Source: Emcibacter nanhaiensis (GTDB lineage: Bacteria; Pseudomonadota; Alphaproteobacteria; Sphingomonadales; Emcibacteraceae). From it: a stretch of DNA of 64,000 bases. Below are positions 1 through 8,490 of the stretch, in pieces. The stretch lies in the NCBI RefSeq assembly GCF_006385175.1, contig NZ_VFIY01000005.1, positions 255,501-319,500 on the forward strand, given 5' to 3'. The first letter of the stretch is position 1. Every line of letters starts with the position of its first letter. The notes under the pieces are model-generated. The model ran no database searches and was not told the DNA's origin. It saw only the letters and a list, made by a program, of their open reading frames with translations. The translations under genes were made by a program, and so were the position numbers.

Positions 1-408
<408 letters not shown>

Positions 409-453
409 GTGCCGACCGAAAAAGAAATTATTGTAAACTCAGGAGAAACTTAA

Positions 454-1473
454 ATGTCCTATAAAGTCGCTGTCGTAGGTGCGACAGGTAATGTCGGCCG
501 GGAGATGCTCAATATTCTGCATGAGCGCCAGTTCCCGGTTTCTGAAGTGGTCCCGCTGGCGTCACGCCGGTCCATTGGCCAGGAAGTGACATTCGGGGAC
601 ACCACCATTAAGACCAAATGTCTGGATGACTATGATTTCTCCGACACGGATATCGCCCTGATGTCTGCCGGTGGAAGTGTTTCCAAGGCCTTTGGCGAAA
701 AAATCGGCCAGCAGGGCTGTGTCGTGATCGACAACAGCTCCCATTTCCGTATGGACCCGGATGTGCCGCTGGTGGTGCCGGAAGTCAATGCGGACGCCAT
801 TGCCGGCTATACCAAGAAAAACATCATCGCCAACCCCAACTGCTCCACGGCCCAGCTGATGGTGGCCCTGAAGCCGTTGCATGACCGCGCCAAAATCAAA
901 CGCGTGGTGGTCTCCACTTACCAGTCCGTATCCGGCAGCGGCAAGGCGGCCATGGATGAACTGTGGAGCCAGACCCGGGCGATCTTTGTCAATGACCCGA
1001 TCGAACCGGAAGTCTATCCCAAGCAGATCGCCTTCAACGTGATCCCGCATATCGATGTATTCATGGACAACGGCGATACCAAGGAAGAATGGAAAATGGT
1101 TGTCGAAACCATGAAAATCCTGGATCCGGACATCAAGCTCACCGCCACCTGCGTGCGGGTGCCGGTGTTCCTGGGCCACAGTGAGTCCGTGAACATTGAA
1201 TTCGAAAATCCGCTCAGCGCCGACGAGGCCCGCGAAATCCTGCGTACGGCCCCCGGCCTGATGGTGGTCGACAAGCGCGAGGACGGCGGCTATATCACCC
1301 CGATCGAAGCGGCCGGTGAATTCGCCACCTATGTCAGCCGGATCCGCGAGGACGAGACTCAGCCCAACACGCTGAATCTGTGGTGCGTGGCTGACAACCT
1401 GCTGAAAGGCGCGGCGCTGAACGCGGTGCAGATCGCGGAAAGCCTCTGCAATAACTATCTCAAGAAAGCATAA
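454..1473 (+). CDS. asd: Aspartate-semialdehyde dehydrogenase
   Basis: Reduces aspartyl phosphate to aspartate semialdehyde with NADPH, the branch point to lysine, diaminopimelate, methionine and threonine. The protein has 339 residues, the usual length. It opens with the nucleotide-binding loop VGATGNVGREM; NPNCSTAQL contains the catalytic cysteine, Cys130. An AGGAGA ribosome binding site sits just upstream of the ATG. The gene follows leuB closely and is closed by a strong hairpin terminator, so it ends the leu/asd transcript. Confidence 0.97.
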   Translation: MSYKVAVVGATGNVGREMLNILHERQFPVSEVVPLASRRSIGQEVTFGDTTIKTKCLDDYDFSDTDIALMSAGGSVSKAFGEKIGQQGCVVIDNSSHFRMDPDVPLVVPEVNADAIAGYTKKNIIANPNCSTAQLMVALKPLHDRAKIKRVVVSTYQSVSGSGKAAMDELWSQTRAIFVNDPIEPEVYPKQIAFNVIPHIDVFMDNGDTKEEWKMVVETMKILDPDIKLTATCVRVPVFLGHSESVNIEFENPLSADEAREILRTAPGLMVVDKREDGGYITPIEAAGEFATYVSRIREDETQPNTLNLWCVADNLLKGAALNAVQIAESLCNNYLKKA

Positions 1474-1516
1474 TGTAAGGCAAATATACGCTTTCCTGAA
1501 ATTTTATGCTGGAAGA

Positions 1517-1549
1517 GGACGAGTGAAATTTCACTCGTCCTTTTTTTTA
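1517..1549 (+). terminator. Intrinsic terminator after asd
   Basis: A perfect 24-base palindrome (GGACGAGTGAAA and its complement, 1517-1540) is followed by a run of eight or more T. It separates the leuB-asd transcript from the peptidase genes. Confidence 0.9.
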
Positions 1550-1658
1550 TACAATCCGTCGTTTTTTGGTTCTGGGCGGTAGCATAGCCTGCTAGGGTCG
1601 GTCGATTAAAATTCATCGCATATGACTCTTTGTATTTTGACCAGGGGACGTAACGAAC

Positions 1659-3482
1659 ATGACCATAAAAAGAACCAGCCTACGGAAGACATTTGTTATC
1701 GGCGTCATCGGCTCGCTGATGACTGCTGCCTCCGCCTTTGCCATGGAGAAGGCGCCGGAAAATATTGACGATTTCTTCGCCCAGTATTTCGACGAAGCCA
1801 TCATGGAAACGCCGGAGGGCCTGACCTATACCCGCTATATGGAAACCCAGGGCAAGCCCTGGCGCCATGACAAACTGGACGATGTGTCCCAGGCCCATCG
1901 GGACAAGATGTTCAAGACGGAGATGGAAAATTTTGAACTTCTGAAGTCCTATGATGACAGCACACTGACCGATGCCCAGGAACTGTCCAAGGAGCTTCTG
2001 GCCTGGGATATGGCGCGCACCAAGCGGCTGCATAAATATGACGATTACGGTTATATCCAGGCCCAGAACGGCGGCCCGCTGATCGACTTCCCCAATTTCC
2101 TGAGCAACTTCCATGCGGTCAACAGCAAGGCTGACGCCGAGGATTATATCGCCCGCCTGAAGGCGGCCGGTCATCAGTTCGACCAGTATCTGGTCCGCAT
2201 CAAGGCTCAGGCTGCCAAAGGCATCATCCTGCCCAAGCCGCTGATGGAGAAAGTCATTGAAATCGGTGATGCCGCTGTCGCCACGCCGGTGGAAGAGGAC
2301 CTGCTCTATGTCACTTTCGCCGCCAAGCTGGACGGGCTCAAAGACCTGAGTGACGCGGACAAGGCCGCCCTGCTGGCCCAGGCGAAGGACGCCATCGCCG
2401 GTACCGTGCACCCGGCGTACAAGAAAATGACCGATTATCACAAGGAGCTGATCAAGAAGGCGACCAATGACGCCGGGGTGTGGAAATTCCCCGATGGCGA
2501 CAATTATTACAAAGCCATGGTCGCCAGCATGACCACCACCGACATGACGCCCGAGCAGATCCACAACATCGGCCTTGCCGAAGTGGACCGCATCCAGGGC
2601 GAGATCATGAAGATCTTCAAGAGTGAAGGCTATGACACCTCCAAAGGTTTCGAGACCCTGATCCAGGACCTCGCCGAGGAAGACCGTTTTTATTATTCCG
2701 ACGATGACGCGGGCCGGGCCCAGATCCTGGAAGATTACCGCAAGATCATCGCCGAGGTGAATGCGCGGGTTCAGGATGTCTTCAACGTGAAGCCGAAGAT
2801 GGGCGTGGAAGTGCGCCGGGTACCGGAATTCAGCGAGAAATCCGCCCCGGGCGCCTATTATACCGATCCGGCGCTGGACGGCTCCCGTCCCGGCATTTTC
2901 TGGGCCAACCTGTATGACATCAAGGCCACTCCGAAATACGGCATGCGCACCCTCGCCTATCACGAAGCAGTGCCGGGCCATCACTTCCAGATCGCCATCG
3001 CCCAGGAACTGAAGGACGTGCCGCTGTTCCGCAAGTATATGTTCTTCACCGCTTACGTTGAGGGCTGGGCCCTGTATGCCGAGCGGGTGGCCAAGGAACT
3101 TGGTCTGCAGGAAGATCCCTACAGCGACATCGGTCGCCTGCAGGCGGAACTGTTCCGCGCCGTGCGCCTGGTGGTGGATACCGGCATGCACTACAAGCAC
3201 TGGACCCGTGAACAGGCCATCGACTATATGTATAAGAACACCGGGCAGGCGATGTCCGATGTGGTCTCCGAGATCGAGCGCTATATGGTCTGGCCGGGTC
3301 AGGCGCTGGCCTACAAGGTCGGCATGCTGAAAATCCTGGAACTGCGCCAGAAGGCCATGGACGCCCTCGGCGACAAGTTCGACATCGGCAAGTTCCATGA
3401 CGTGGTCCTGACCAGTGGCGCCCTGCCGCTGTCCGTTCTGGAAGAACTGGTCGACGACTATATCGCAGAAAACAAAGGCTGA
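1659..3482 (+). CDS. Exported DUF885-family metallopeptidase-like protein
   Basis: The 607-residue protein begins with a signal peptide (MTIKRTSLRKTFVIGVIGSL, cleavage near AFA-ME), so it is exported, probably to the periplasm. It matches the architecture of DUF885 proteins, a bacterial family with a zinc-peptidase-like site: HEAVPGHH at 435-442, followed by EGWALYAE about 30 residues later, which would supply the third metal ligand. Substrate is unknown; family members are usually annotated as oligopeptidases. It lies between two terminators, so it is probably its own transcription unit. It is the first of three exported peptidases in a row. Family assignment is firm; peptidase activity is inferred from the motif. 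Confidence 0.85.
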   Translation: MTIKRTSLRKTFVIGVIGSLMTAASAFAMEKAPENIDDFFAQYFDEAIMETPEGLTYTRYMETQGKPWRHDKLDDVSQAHRDKMFKTEMENFELLKSYDDSTLTDAQELSKELLAWDMARTKRLHKYDDYGYIQAQNGGPLIDFPNFLSNFHAVNSKADAEDYIARLKAAGHQFDQYLVRIKAQAAKGIILPKPLMEKVIEIGDAAVATPVEEDLLYVTFAAKLDGLKDLSDADKAALLAQAKDAIAGTVHPAYKKMTDYHKELIKKATNDAGVWKFPDGDNYYKAMVASMTTTDMTPEQIHNIGLAEVDRIQGEIMKIFKSEGYDTSKGFETLIQDLAEEDRFYYSDDDAGRAQILEDYRKIIAEVNARVQDVFNVKPKMGVEVRRVPEFSEKSAPGAYYTDPALDGSRPGIFWANLYDIKATPKYGMRTLAYHEAVPGHHFQIAIAQELKDVPLFRKYMFFTAYVEGWALYAERVAKELGLQEDPYSDIGRLQAELFRAVRLVVDTGMHYKHWTREQAIDYMYKNTGQAMSDVVSEIERYMVWPGQALAYKVGMLKILELRQKAMDALGDKFDIGKFHDVVLTSGALPLSVLEELVDDYIAENKG

Positions 3483-3496
3483 AAAAGCTGACAGAG

Positions 3497-3527
3497 ACGG
3501 GCACCCTTGCGGGTGCCCGTTTTTTCT
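3497..3527 (+). terminator. Intrinsic terminator after the DUF885 gene
   Basis: A ten-base-pair stem (ACGGGCACCC / GGGTGCCCGT) with a TTGC loop is followed by TTTTTTCTT. Confidence 0.9.
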
Positions 3528-3551
3528 TATGGAGGAATAAAGGAGCACAAA

Positions 3552-5357
3552 ATGAGAAAATTTTTACTGACCGGTACCACGGCCCTGACCCTGGTACTGG
3601 CGGCCTGCAGCCCCGCCAGCGAGGAAAAAGCGGCGGCAAAGGCGCCGACCGCCGAAGACGCCAAGGCCTTTATCGCCGAGGTGGAAAAGGAATATAACGA
3701 CTATTATCCCTATGCGGCCCGCACCTACTGGATCCAGGCCAACTTCGTGACCGTGGACAGCAATGCGCTGGTCGCCAAGGTCAGCGCCGAAGGCACCGCC
3801 ATGGCGGTGAAGTTTGCCAACGAGGCCAAAAAGTTCAACGATGTGGAGGTGGATTTCGACACCCGGCGCAAGCTTGAACTGCTGAAACAGGGCATCACCC
3901 TGCCGGCCCCGACCGATGAAGCCGAGAACAAGGAACTGGCCGAGCTCACCTCGGAGCTGGACGCCATGTATGCCACCGGCAAGGACCCCAAGGGCCGCAA
4001 CGACCGGGAGCTGATCAAGCTGATGGCGGAAAGCCGCAATCCCGACGAACTGCTGGAGGCCTGGGAAGGCTGGCGCACCGTCTCCCCGCCGATGAAGGAA
4101 AAATACGCCCGCATGGTGGAGATCGCCAACGAGGGCGCCCGCGAGCTCGGCTACAAGGATGTGGGCGCCATGTGGCGCGCCGGCTATGACATGCCGGCGG
4201 ACGAGTTCCGGGCCGAAGCCGACCGCCTGTGGGAACAGGTCAAGCCGCTCTATACCTCGCTGCATTGTTATGTGCGCGCCAAGCTCGGTGACAAATACGG
4301 CACCGACAAAGTGCCCCAGGACGGCGCCATTCCGGCCCACCTGCTCGGCAATATGTGGGCCCAGCAGTGGGGCAACATTTATGACCTGGTCAAGCCGGGT
4401 GACAGTGATATCGGTTACGATTTGACCGCCCGCCTCAAGGCCAAGGACTATGACGAAGTGCAGATGGTCAAGACCGGGGAGAATTTCTTCTCTTCCCTCG
4501 GCTTTGCGCCGCTGCCGGAAACTTTCTGGGAACGCTCTCTGATCAAGAAGCCGCGCGACCGGGAAGTGCAGTGCCACGCCAGCGCCTGGAGCATCGACAA
4601 CAAGGATGATATCCGCATCAAGATGTGTACCCAGATCACGGCCGATGATTTCGAAACCATCCATCACGAACTGGGCCACAACTATTACCAGCGGGCCTAT
4701 AACGATCTCAGCATCCTGTATCAGAGCGGCGCTAATGACGGCTTCCATGAAGCCATCGGCGATACCATCGCGCTCAGCATCACTCCGGCCTACCTGAAAC
4801 AGATCGGCCTGATTGACGAGGTGCCGTCCGCTGAGGGCGACATCGGCCTGCTGATGAGCCGGGCCCTGGACAAGGTGGCGTTCCTGCCGTTCGGCCTGAT
4901 GGTCGACCAGTGGCGCTGGAAGGTGTTCAACGGCGAACTGACGCCCGACACCTACAACAGCGGCTGGTGGGAACTGCGTGAAAAATACCAGGGTGTGAAA
5001 GCACCGGTCGACCGTGCCGCCGATGCCTTTGACCCGGGCGCCAAATACCATATCCCGGGCAACACGCCTTATATGCGCTATTTCCTCGCCCATATCCTGC
5101 AGTTCCAGTTCCACAAGGCCGCCTGCGAGATGGCTGGCTTCAAGGGGCCGCTGCATCGCTGCACCATCTATGACAACAAGGAAGTGGGCGAGAAATTCAA
5201 CGCCATGCTGGAAATGGGCCAGAGCAGGCCCTGGCAGGAGGCCCTTCAGGCCTTTACCGGTGAAAGCGAAATGGATGCCAGCGCCGTGCTGGAATATTTC
5301 GCCCCGCTGCAGAAGTGGCTGGACGAACAGAACGAAGGCCGCAGCTGCGGCTGGTAA
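3552..5357 (+). CDS. M2-family (ACE-like) zinc peptidase, lipoprotein
   Basis: The 601-residue protein is homologous to the M2 peptidases, the family of angiotensin-converting enzyme, which are zinc dipeptidyl carboxypeptidases. The site is HHELGH, with ligands His372 and His376, and GFHEAIGD, with ligand Glu400. The 23-residue spacing between His376 and Glu400 is the spacing seen in ACE. The N-terminus LTLVLAACS is a lipobox, so the protein is probably a lipoprotein tethered at the outer membrane. The ATG at 3552 was chosen over an upstream frame start at 3507 because the upstream codons lie in the previous terminator and the lipoprotein signal starts at MRKFLL; AGGAG lies upstream. The role is probably trimming dipeptides from imported peptides. 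Confidence 0.9.
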   Translation: MRKFLLTGTTALTLVLAACSPASEEKAAAKAPTAEDAKAFIAEVEKEYNDYYPYAARTYWIQANFVTVDSNALVAKVSAEGTAMAVKFANEAKKFNDVEVDFDTRRKLELLKQGITLPAPTDEAENKELAELTSELDAMYATGKDPKGRNDRELIKLMAESRNPDELLEAWEGWRTVSPPMKEKYARMVEIANEGARELGYKDVGAMWRAGYDMPADEFRAEADRLWEQVKPLYTSLHCYVRAKLGDKYGTDKVPQDGAIPAHLLGNMWAQQWGNIYDLVKPGDSDIGYDLTARLKAKDYDEVQMVKTGENFFSSLGFAPLPETFWERSLIKKPRDREVQCHASAWSIDNKDDIRIKMCTQITADDFETIHHELGHNYYQRAYNDLSILYQSGANDGFHEAIGDTIALSITPAYLKQIGLIDEVPSAEGDIGLLMSRALDKVAFLPFGLMVDQWRWKVFNGELTPDTYNSGWWELREKYQGVKAPVDRAADAFDPGAKYHIPGNTPYMRYFLAHILQFQFHKAACEMAGFKGPLHRCTIYDNKEVGEKFNAMLEMGQSRPWQEALQAFTGESEMDASAVLEYFAPLQKWLDEQNEGRSCGW

Positions 5358-5380
5358 CAGAAGAAGTCAGGCAGAGATTG

Positions 5381-5408
5381 AAAAGCAGGCCTTCGGGCCT
5401 GCTTTTTT
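5381..5408. terminator. Bidirectional terminator between M2 peptidase and GFA gene
   Basis: Stem AAAAGCAGGCC / GGCCTGCTTTT with a TTCG loop. It has T tracts in both directions and lies between convergent genes. Confidence 0.85.
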
Positions 5409-5844
5409 ATGTGGCGGAATTGATAATCACTCTGCCGATCCAGTTTTTCCGCCGCCGCGCCAGCCGGTCGCCGCTGTCTTCGTCGTCAAAATCATGGGGC
5501 GCTTCCGGGGCAGGCACCCGGTCTGCTTCATCCAGGCTGTTGGTGTTGATGATGCCAAAGAATTGCCCCTCTGTCTCGCACAGGACAAAGGGCGCTACCC
5601 CGCAGCGGGCGCAGAAGATGAAATCGGCAGTTTTCTGGCCGAAGCGATAGCGGCCCACCTGGTCTTCGTCTGCATAGGTGATGCGCAACTCGCCGGACGG
5701 GTCGGCCACATAACGGGCCCGTTGTTTTGTACAGTAAGTACAGCCGCATTGGCGCACGGCGAACTCCGTGACCGGTTTTGACGTCACGAAGTCATAGTCG
5801 ATATTGCCGCAGTGGCAGCGGCCGTGATGAGCGTAGGAGGTCAT
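5407..5844 (-). CDS. GFA/CENP-V family zinc-binding protein
   Basis: A 145-residue protein of the family that includes glutathione-dependent formaldehyde-activating enzyme. The cysteine pattern is intact: Cys10 and Cys12 (CHCG), Cys33, Cys35 and Cys38 (CGCTYC), and Cys78 and Cys81 (CARCG), which together bind two zinc ions in known structures. Actual formaldehyde or glutathione chemistry is not demonstrated for most members, so the function is open. It is convergent with the M2 peptidase gene and lies behind the terminator of the M28 peptidase gene, so it probably has its own promoter in 5845-5860. Confidence 0.85.
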   Translation of the reverse strand: MTSYAHHGRCHCGNIDYDFVTSKPVTEFAVRQCGCTYCTKQRARYVADPSGELRITYADEDQVGRYRFGQKTADFIFCARCGVAPFVLCETEGQFFGIINTNSLDEADRVPAPEAPHDFDDEDSGDRLARRRKNWIGRVIINSAT

Positions 5845-5861
5845 AATACGAGCTTACCAGA

Positions 5862-5888
5862 TTGAAAAGAAAAGCCCTGGCGGGCTTT
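5862..5888 (-). terminator. Intrinsic terminator after the M28 peptidase gene
   Basis: Read on the minus strand: stem AAAGCCC / GGGCTTT with a GCCA loop, followed by TTTCTTTTC. Confidence 0.75.
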
Positions 5889-5911
5889 CCTGAATGGTTG
5901 TTTTTGAATTT

Positions 5912-7342
5912 CTACTTCCGGAAATCCACCCCGCTTTCGGCAGCCAGCCAGGTGAACATGGTATAGATCGCCGTGTTGAACTTCATGGCCTCCGGGTCCA
6001 CCTTGTCAAAGGTGTCGTTGTCGGTATGGTGATAGTCGAAATAGAGGCTGCCGTCCGGGGCGAACTCGACCGCCGGCATGCCGGCCTCGCCCAGCAGGCT
6101 CAGGTCAGAATCCCCCTTGGCGTCATTGGCCGCATTAAGCGACACGCCCATCGGCGCGAACAGCTCGGCCATTTCCCGGATCGCATTGAGGGCCTGCGGG
6201 CCGACACCCGGCTTCATGTCATAGATGCGGCCGACCCCGAAATCCCATTCGGCACCGATCACATGATGGTCCAGCTCGGCCCGGTTCTTTTCCAGATATT
6301 GCTTGACGCCGACCAGGCCTACTTCCTCGGCCCCGAACAGCACCACCCTGATGGAGCGTTTTGGCCGCTGCGGCAGGTCGAGGATATGCTTGGCGGCGGC
6401 CATGGTGATGGTCACGCCGATGCCGTCATCGACGGCGCCGGTGCCCACGTCCCAGCTGTCCAGGTGCGAACCGAGGATGACATAATCTTCCGGGGTTTCC
6501 CGGCCGGTCACTTCGCCGATCACGTTGGCGGTCTTGACCACTTTCTTGTCATGGCGTTTGGAGGATTGTTTCAGCTTGAAGGTGACTGGCTGGCCGCGGC
6601 GGATCATGTTGGACAGGATATCGGCATCGGGATTGGACAGGGCGGCGGCGGGAATGCCGGCTACACCCTTGTCTTCCCGCTGACCGCCGGTATGGGCCAG
6701 GCGGTTGTTGTCGGTGCCCACCGAACGCATGATATAGCCGACGGCGCCTTTCTGTTCAGCAGTCAGAGCGCCGTAGCCGCGGGCGATCACCGCCGGGCCG
6801 TAGCCTGAGCCGTCAATTTTCCGTTCCATGCGGTAGGAGACATAAGCGATCTTGCCCTTCAGGCTGCCTTCCGGCGCGGCCTCCAAGGCGGCGAAATTCT
6901 CGAATTCCACCACTTCCGCTTCAATGCCTTTTTTCGGCGTGCCGACGGACCCGCCAAGGGCGATGGCCGTCATTCTCTGCGGATAGGGGCCGGTTACTTC
7001 GGCTTCGATCTCGCCGCGCTCCCAATAGACATGGGTAACCTCTTCGGTCCAGACTTTATCGAAGCCCAGCGCCTTCATCTTGGCCACTGCCCATTTGATA
7101 CCCAGCCGGTCGCCCGGGGTGCCGACCCGGCGCGGCCCCACTTCGGTGCTCAGCGATTCGTCCAGTTCATAGGCGAGACCGGCCTCCATCGCCGTGTCTT
7201 TCAGCTCCAGGGCGGTGGCCTTCATCTCTGCGCTGAAAATGGTTGGCGTCTCGGCGGATTCCTCGGCCAGGACAGTTTGACTGAACAGGCTGCCGGTGAC
7301 GGCCAGGACGGCAAATGTGCCGGATAGTTTATTCAATAACAT
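5912..7342 (-). CDS. Exported M28-family metallopeptidase
   Basis: The 476-residue protein has an N-terminal signal peptide (MLLNKLSGTFAVLAVTG, cleavage near VLA-EE). It combines a PA-type insert domain (around residues 120-270) with the M28 di-zinc aminopeptidase/carboxypeptidase domain. GSHLDSWDVGTGAVDDG carries the first His/Asp ligands and bridging Asp; FGAEEVG carries the catalytic and metal-binding glutamates; the C-terminal DYHHTDNDT holds the last His ligand. It resembles bacterial relatives of carboxypeptidase Q. The ATG at 7342 has GGGGAT upstream and begins the signal peptide; a longer frame from 7399 would put extra polar residues before it. It is the third exported peptidase of the group. 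Confidence 0.88.
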   Translation of the reverse strand: MLLNKLSGTFAVLAVTGSLFSQTVLAEESAETPTIFSAEMKATALELKDTAMEAGLAYELDESLSTEVGPRRVGTPGDRLGIKWAVAKMKALGFDKVWTEEVTHVYWERGEIEAEVTGPYPQRMTAIALGGSVGTPKKGIEAEVVEFENFAALEAAPEGSLKGKIAYVSYRMERKIDGSGYGPAVIARGYGALTAEQKGAVGYIMRSVGTDNNRLAHTGGQREDKGVAGIPAAALSNPDADILSNMIRRGQPVTFKLKQSSKRHDKKVVKTANVIGEVTGRETPEDYVILGSHLDSWDVGTGAVDDGIGVTITMAAAKHILDLPQRPKRSIRVVLFGAEEVGLVGVKQYLEKNRAELDHHVIGAEWDFGVGRIYDMKPGVGPQALNAIREMAELFAPMGVSLNAANDAKGDSDLSLLGEAGMPAVEFAPDGSLYFDYHHTDNDTFDKVDPEAMKFNTAIYTMFTWLAAESGVDFRK

Positions 7343-7468
7343 CTTTATATCCCCGATGGTTTTTCGTTTGTTGGTGGGCAAGTCTGTCGCAGATGGCACC
7401 AGCTTTCAACCCAAATCGTCGCCATAAAAATGAATAAGCCGCATACGTCTGGCAAAAGAATATTTTGC

Positions 7469-7491
7469 GGTGCAACATCTTGCATTGCACC
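7469..7491. promoter_or_regulatory. Inverted repeat, possible operator upstream of the malyl-CoA lyase gene
   Basis: GGTGCAA, nine bases, TTGCACC: a perfect 7-base inverted repeat that also contains the inner repeat TGCAA-CATC-TTGCA (7471-7484). It lies in the AT-rich divergent intergenic region, 106 bases before the lyase start and about 130 before the M28 peptidase start. Nothing in the sequence identifies the binding protein. Confidence 0.5.
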
Positions 7492-7596
7492 AAAAAAATG
7501 TTTATAAGCAAATTTCAAAAGAAAAAAGGTTTGTGAAATAAAATAACAAAAATTCACGCCATTCCAGTAGAAGTTACAGCATTTATGAGGGAAATT

Positions 7597-8487
7597 ATGT
7601 CAAACCAGTCCAAATCCAATCAAGCGCGGCCCAGAAGAAGCGTTCTCTATATGCCGGGCTCCAACCCCCGGGCCCTGGAAAAGGCCAAGGGACTTGCCGC
7701 TGACAGCCTGATCCTGGATCTGGAGGATGCGGTGGCGGTAGATGCCAAGAGCGAGGCCCGCAGGCTGGTGGCCGAGGCCATCAAGGCCGGCGGCTACGGC
7801 AAGCGGGAACTGATTATCCGGGTTAACGGCCTGGATACCCCCTGGGGCCGTGACGATATCAAGGCCGCTTCTGAGGCCGGGCCGGATGCGATCCTGCTGC
7901 CTAAGGTGGAAAGCGCCGCCATGGTCAAGGAAGCCGAGGACCTGCTGGTGGAAAATGGCGCGCCCAAGACCACGACGCTGTGGTGCATGATGGAAACGCC
8001 GCGCGGCATCCTCCGGGCCGAGGAAATCGCCGACAGCAGTCTGCGCCTTGGTGGCTTTGTCATGGGCACCAATGACCTGGTCAAGGATCTTCAGGCCCGC
8101 CACACGCCGATGCGGCTGCCGATCCTCACCAGCCTGTCCATGTGCGTGCTGGCGGCCCGGGCGGCCGGTATTGCCGTGATTGACGGCACCTTTACCGACC
8201 TCAATGATGACGAGGGCCTTGTCGCCTCCTGCCAGCAGGGCGTGGAGCTCGGCTTTGACGGCAAGACCCTGCTGCATCCCAAGCAACTCGCCGCCGCCAA
8301 CGAGGCCTTTGCCCCGAGCGCTGCCGAAGTGGAGCATGCCCATGCCATTATTGCCGCCTTTGAAGCGGCCGAAGCCGAAGGCAAGGGCGTGGCTCTGCTG
8401 GACGGCAAGCTGGTGGAAAACCTGCATGTGGAAGTGGCGAAAAGCCTGATCGCCCAGGCCGAAATGATCAAGGAACTGGAGGCCTGA
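7597..8487 (+). CDS. HpcH/HpaI-CitE superfamily lyase, probable malyl-CoA / beta-methylmalyl-CoA lyase
   Basis: A 296-residue TIM-barrel protein of the CitE/malyl-CoA lyase group. Signatures include RSVLYMPGSNPRALEKA at the N-terminus, LDLEDAV (metal/CoA site), LIIRVNGLDTPWG, the catalytic-face glutamate in MMETPRGI, and GFDGKTLLHPKQ near the end. Likely reactions are cleavage of beta-methylmalyl-CoA to glyoxylate and propionyl-CoA, or malyl-CoA thioester chemistry. The assignment rests on the next gene, a mesaconyl-CoA hydratase three bases downstream, which makes the substrate. The start at 7597 was preferred to the ATG at 7585 because AGGGA lies at a good distance before it. Confidence 0.82.
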   Translation: MSNQSKSNQARPRRSVLYMPGSNPRALEKAKGLAADSLILDLEDAVAVDAKSEARRLVAEAIKAGGYGKRELIIRVNGLDTPWGRDDIKAASEAGPDAILLPKVESAAMVKEAEDLLVENGAPKTTTLWCMMETPRGILRAEEIADSSLRLGGFVMGTNDLVKDLQARHTPMRLPILTSLSMCVLAARAAGIAVIDGTFTDLNDDEGLVASCQQGVELGFDGKTLLHPKQLAAANEAFAPSAAEVEHAHAIIAAFEAAEAEGKGVALLDGKLVENLHVEVAKSLIAQAEMIKELEA

Positions 8488-8490
8488 GAA

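Noticed and set aside
5014-5781. Open frame spanning the end of the M2 peptidase and the GFA gene.
   Set aside because: It crosses a terminator and reads two genes in wrong frames; the product is arginine/proline-rich without known features.
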